Source: Euperipatoides rowelli
Lineage: Eukaryota; Onychophora; Udeonychophora; Euonychophora; Peripatopsidae
Strand: one strand, 5' to 3'
NCBI GenBank assembly: GCA_003024985.2
Contig: PXIH01S0006411.1
DNA: 18,743 nucleotides
The notes below the pieces were generated by a model, which saw only the letters and a program-made list of their open reading frames with translations, had not been told where the DNA came from and made no database searches. Below are positions 18,131-18,743 of this stretch, piece by piece. A program made the position numbers and the translations under genes. The stretch's first letter is position 1. Every line of letters starts with the position of its first letter.

Positions 18131-18450
18131 GTTTTAAACTTAATCCAATCAGTTTGATTTTCTACACACATAATGATTACTGAAAATGCATATTTTGGGC
18201 TTAAGTAGACCACTTCCCTCATCTGTTTGGAAAAAATTGTCAGTCGATAAATCCGTTAAAATGTTGACCAGTCAGTTTCAAATTTTACATCTTAAGTAGA
18301 CTTCAACTGAAAAATACCTATTCATTTTGAGCATAATTAAAATATTCTTCGTAAGCCACCTCTGGAAGTTTATACAAGTCACCAAAAAATAACTTCTTTA
18401 AAACTTAATCGATCAGTTTCAAGTTTTGCAGATGTTAATGACATAATGAT
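18131..18450. repeat. Three diverged direct repeats (TTAAAACTTAATC..TCAGTTT)
   Basis: GTTTTAAACTTAATCCAATC (from 18131), CCGTTAAAATGTTGACCAGTC (from about 18254) and CTTTAAAACTTAATCGATC (from about 18396) are each followed by AGTTT, a short A/T word and 'TTTTNCA', at spacings of about 120-145 bp. CTTAAGTAGAC occurs twice in the same stretch. The unit is degenerate and of unknown origin. Confidence 0.5.
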
Positions 18451-18508
18451 AATGCCTATATAATTTGGACACAAATTATATAGGCATTATCATTATGTTA
18501 TTAACATC
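18431..18508. repeat. Near-perfect long hairpin, 37-bp arms
   Basis: Left arm 18431-18467 and right arm 18472-18508 are inverted copies at 36 of 37 positions, with a 4-base loop (GACA). The arms begin GATGTTAAT and contain ATAATGCCTATATAATTTG next to the loop. The single difference would be a G-U pair if transcribed. It overlaps the third direct repeat. Such an exact foldback next to decayed repeats points to a recent local inverted duplication, a small foldback element, or possibly a small-RNA precursor. No target duplication is visible. Confidence 0.9.
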
Positions 18509-18662
18509 CTAGAAGTCTAGAAAAGTCATACATGTTGCGGTGAGCCTGGGAAAGTAATTTTCCTGGCAGGTTAATGCGATACCAATGCCTTTCACTCCAA
18601 AAAAACCACTTTGTCAATTTTTTTTAAAAAAAATAGGCCTATTATATATAACTAGTTCAACC

Positions 18663-18743
18663 GTCAAAAACGACTGACAATTTATTCCTTCTTAGCTTGC
18701 TATACTTAAAAGCCCTTCAAAAATGACTGACATTAATTTCTTC
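18663..18743. repeat. Start of a 53-bp direct repeat running off the window
   Basis: GTCAAAAACGACTGACAATTT (18663 on) recurs as TTCAAAAATGACTGACATTAATT (18716 on), offset by 53 bases, each followed by TTCYTTC. Only one full unit and part of a second are in the window. An inverted match, AATTGTCAGTCG, lies near 18234-18246. Confidence 0.6.

Overview
This is a strongly AT-rich stretch of animal (metazoan) nuclear DNA that is almost entirely non-coding and filled with old transposable elements. There is no bacterial-type gene, operon, rRNA gene, intact tRNA gene or CRISPR array. The mix of element types (jockey-superfamily LINEs, hAT-type and TA-target terminal-inverted-repeat elements, a tRNA-like SINE) and frequent short motifs such as TAGGCCTA-like and TACTGTA-like words suggest a marine invertebrate, perhaps an echinoderm. 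That assignment is low confidence and rests on general impression only.

Only one piece of host coding sequence is supported: a 76-bp exon (5711-5786, + strand) with a long polypyrimidine tract and AG acceptor before it and a GTAAGC donor after it. It encodes 25 residues that resemble part of RIC8 (synembryn), the chaperone and exchange factor for G-protein alpha subunits. If this is right, most of the window is intron or flank of that gene, and the transposons sit in introns of at least several kilobases. I found no second exon.

Layout: 1-149 right end of a hAT-like element; 1282-1398 a 117-bp hAT-type MITE with an 8-bp target duplication; 3379-3659 a 281-bp hAT-type MITE with an 8-bp target duplication; 4169-5581 a hAT-type element carrying a second terminal-inverted-repeat element (4331-5220) inside it; 5711-5786 the exon; 6356-6870 an element with 16-bp perfect inverted ends; 7327-7635 a 309-bp element with a perfect 9-bp target duplication, with a diverged relative at 13660-13992; 7720-8090 the C-terminal zinc-knuckle region of a dead LINE; 8411-8544 a 36-bp minisatellite; 9000-12621 a nearly full-length but dead LINE (ORF1 end, endonuclease, reverse transcriptase, C-terminus, A-rich tail); 12802-13419 a TA-flanked MITE; 14119-14310 a tRNA-like SINE; 14756-14923 another MITE; 15876-16960 a 5'-truncated LINE on the minus strand; 18431-18508 a near-perfect 37-bp-arm hairpin; the last ~90 bp begin a 53-bp repeat that runs off the end.

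Every retrotransposon reading frame seen is broken, including at catalytic positions, so nothing here looks able to move on its own. I saw no convincing new biological system. The most useful leads are the exon, the element family with 9-bp target duplications, the TA-flanked family and the 18.4-kb hairpin.
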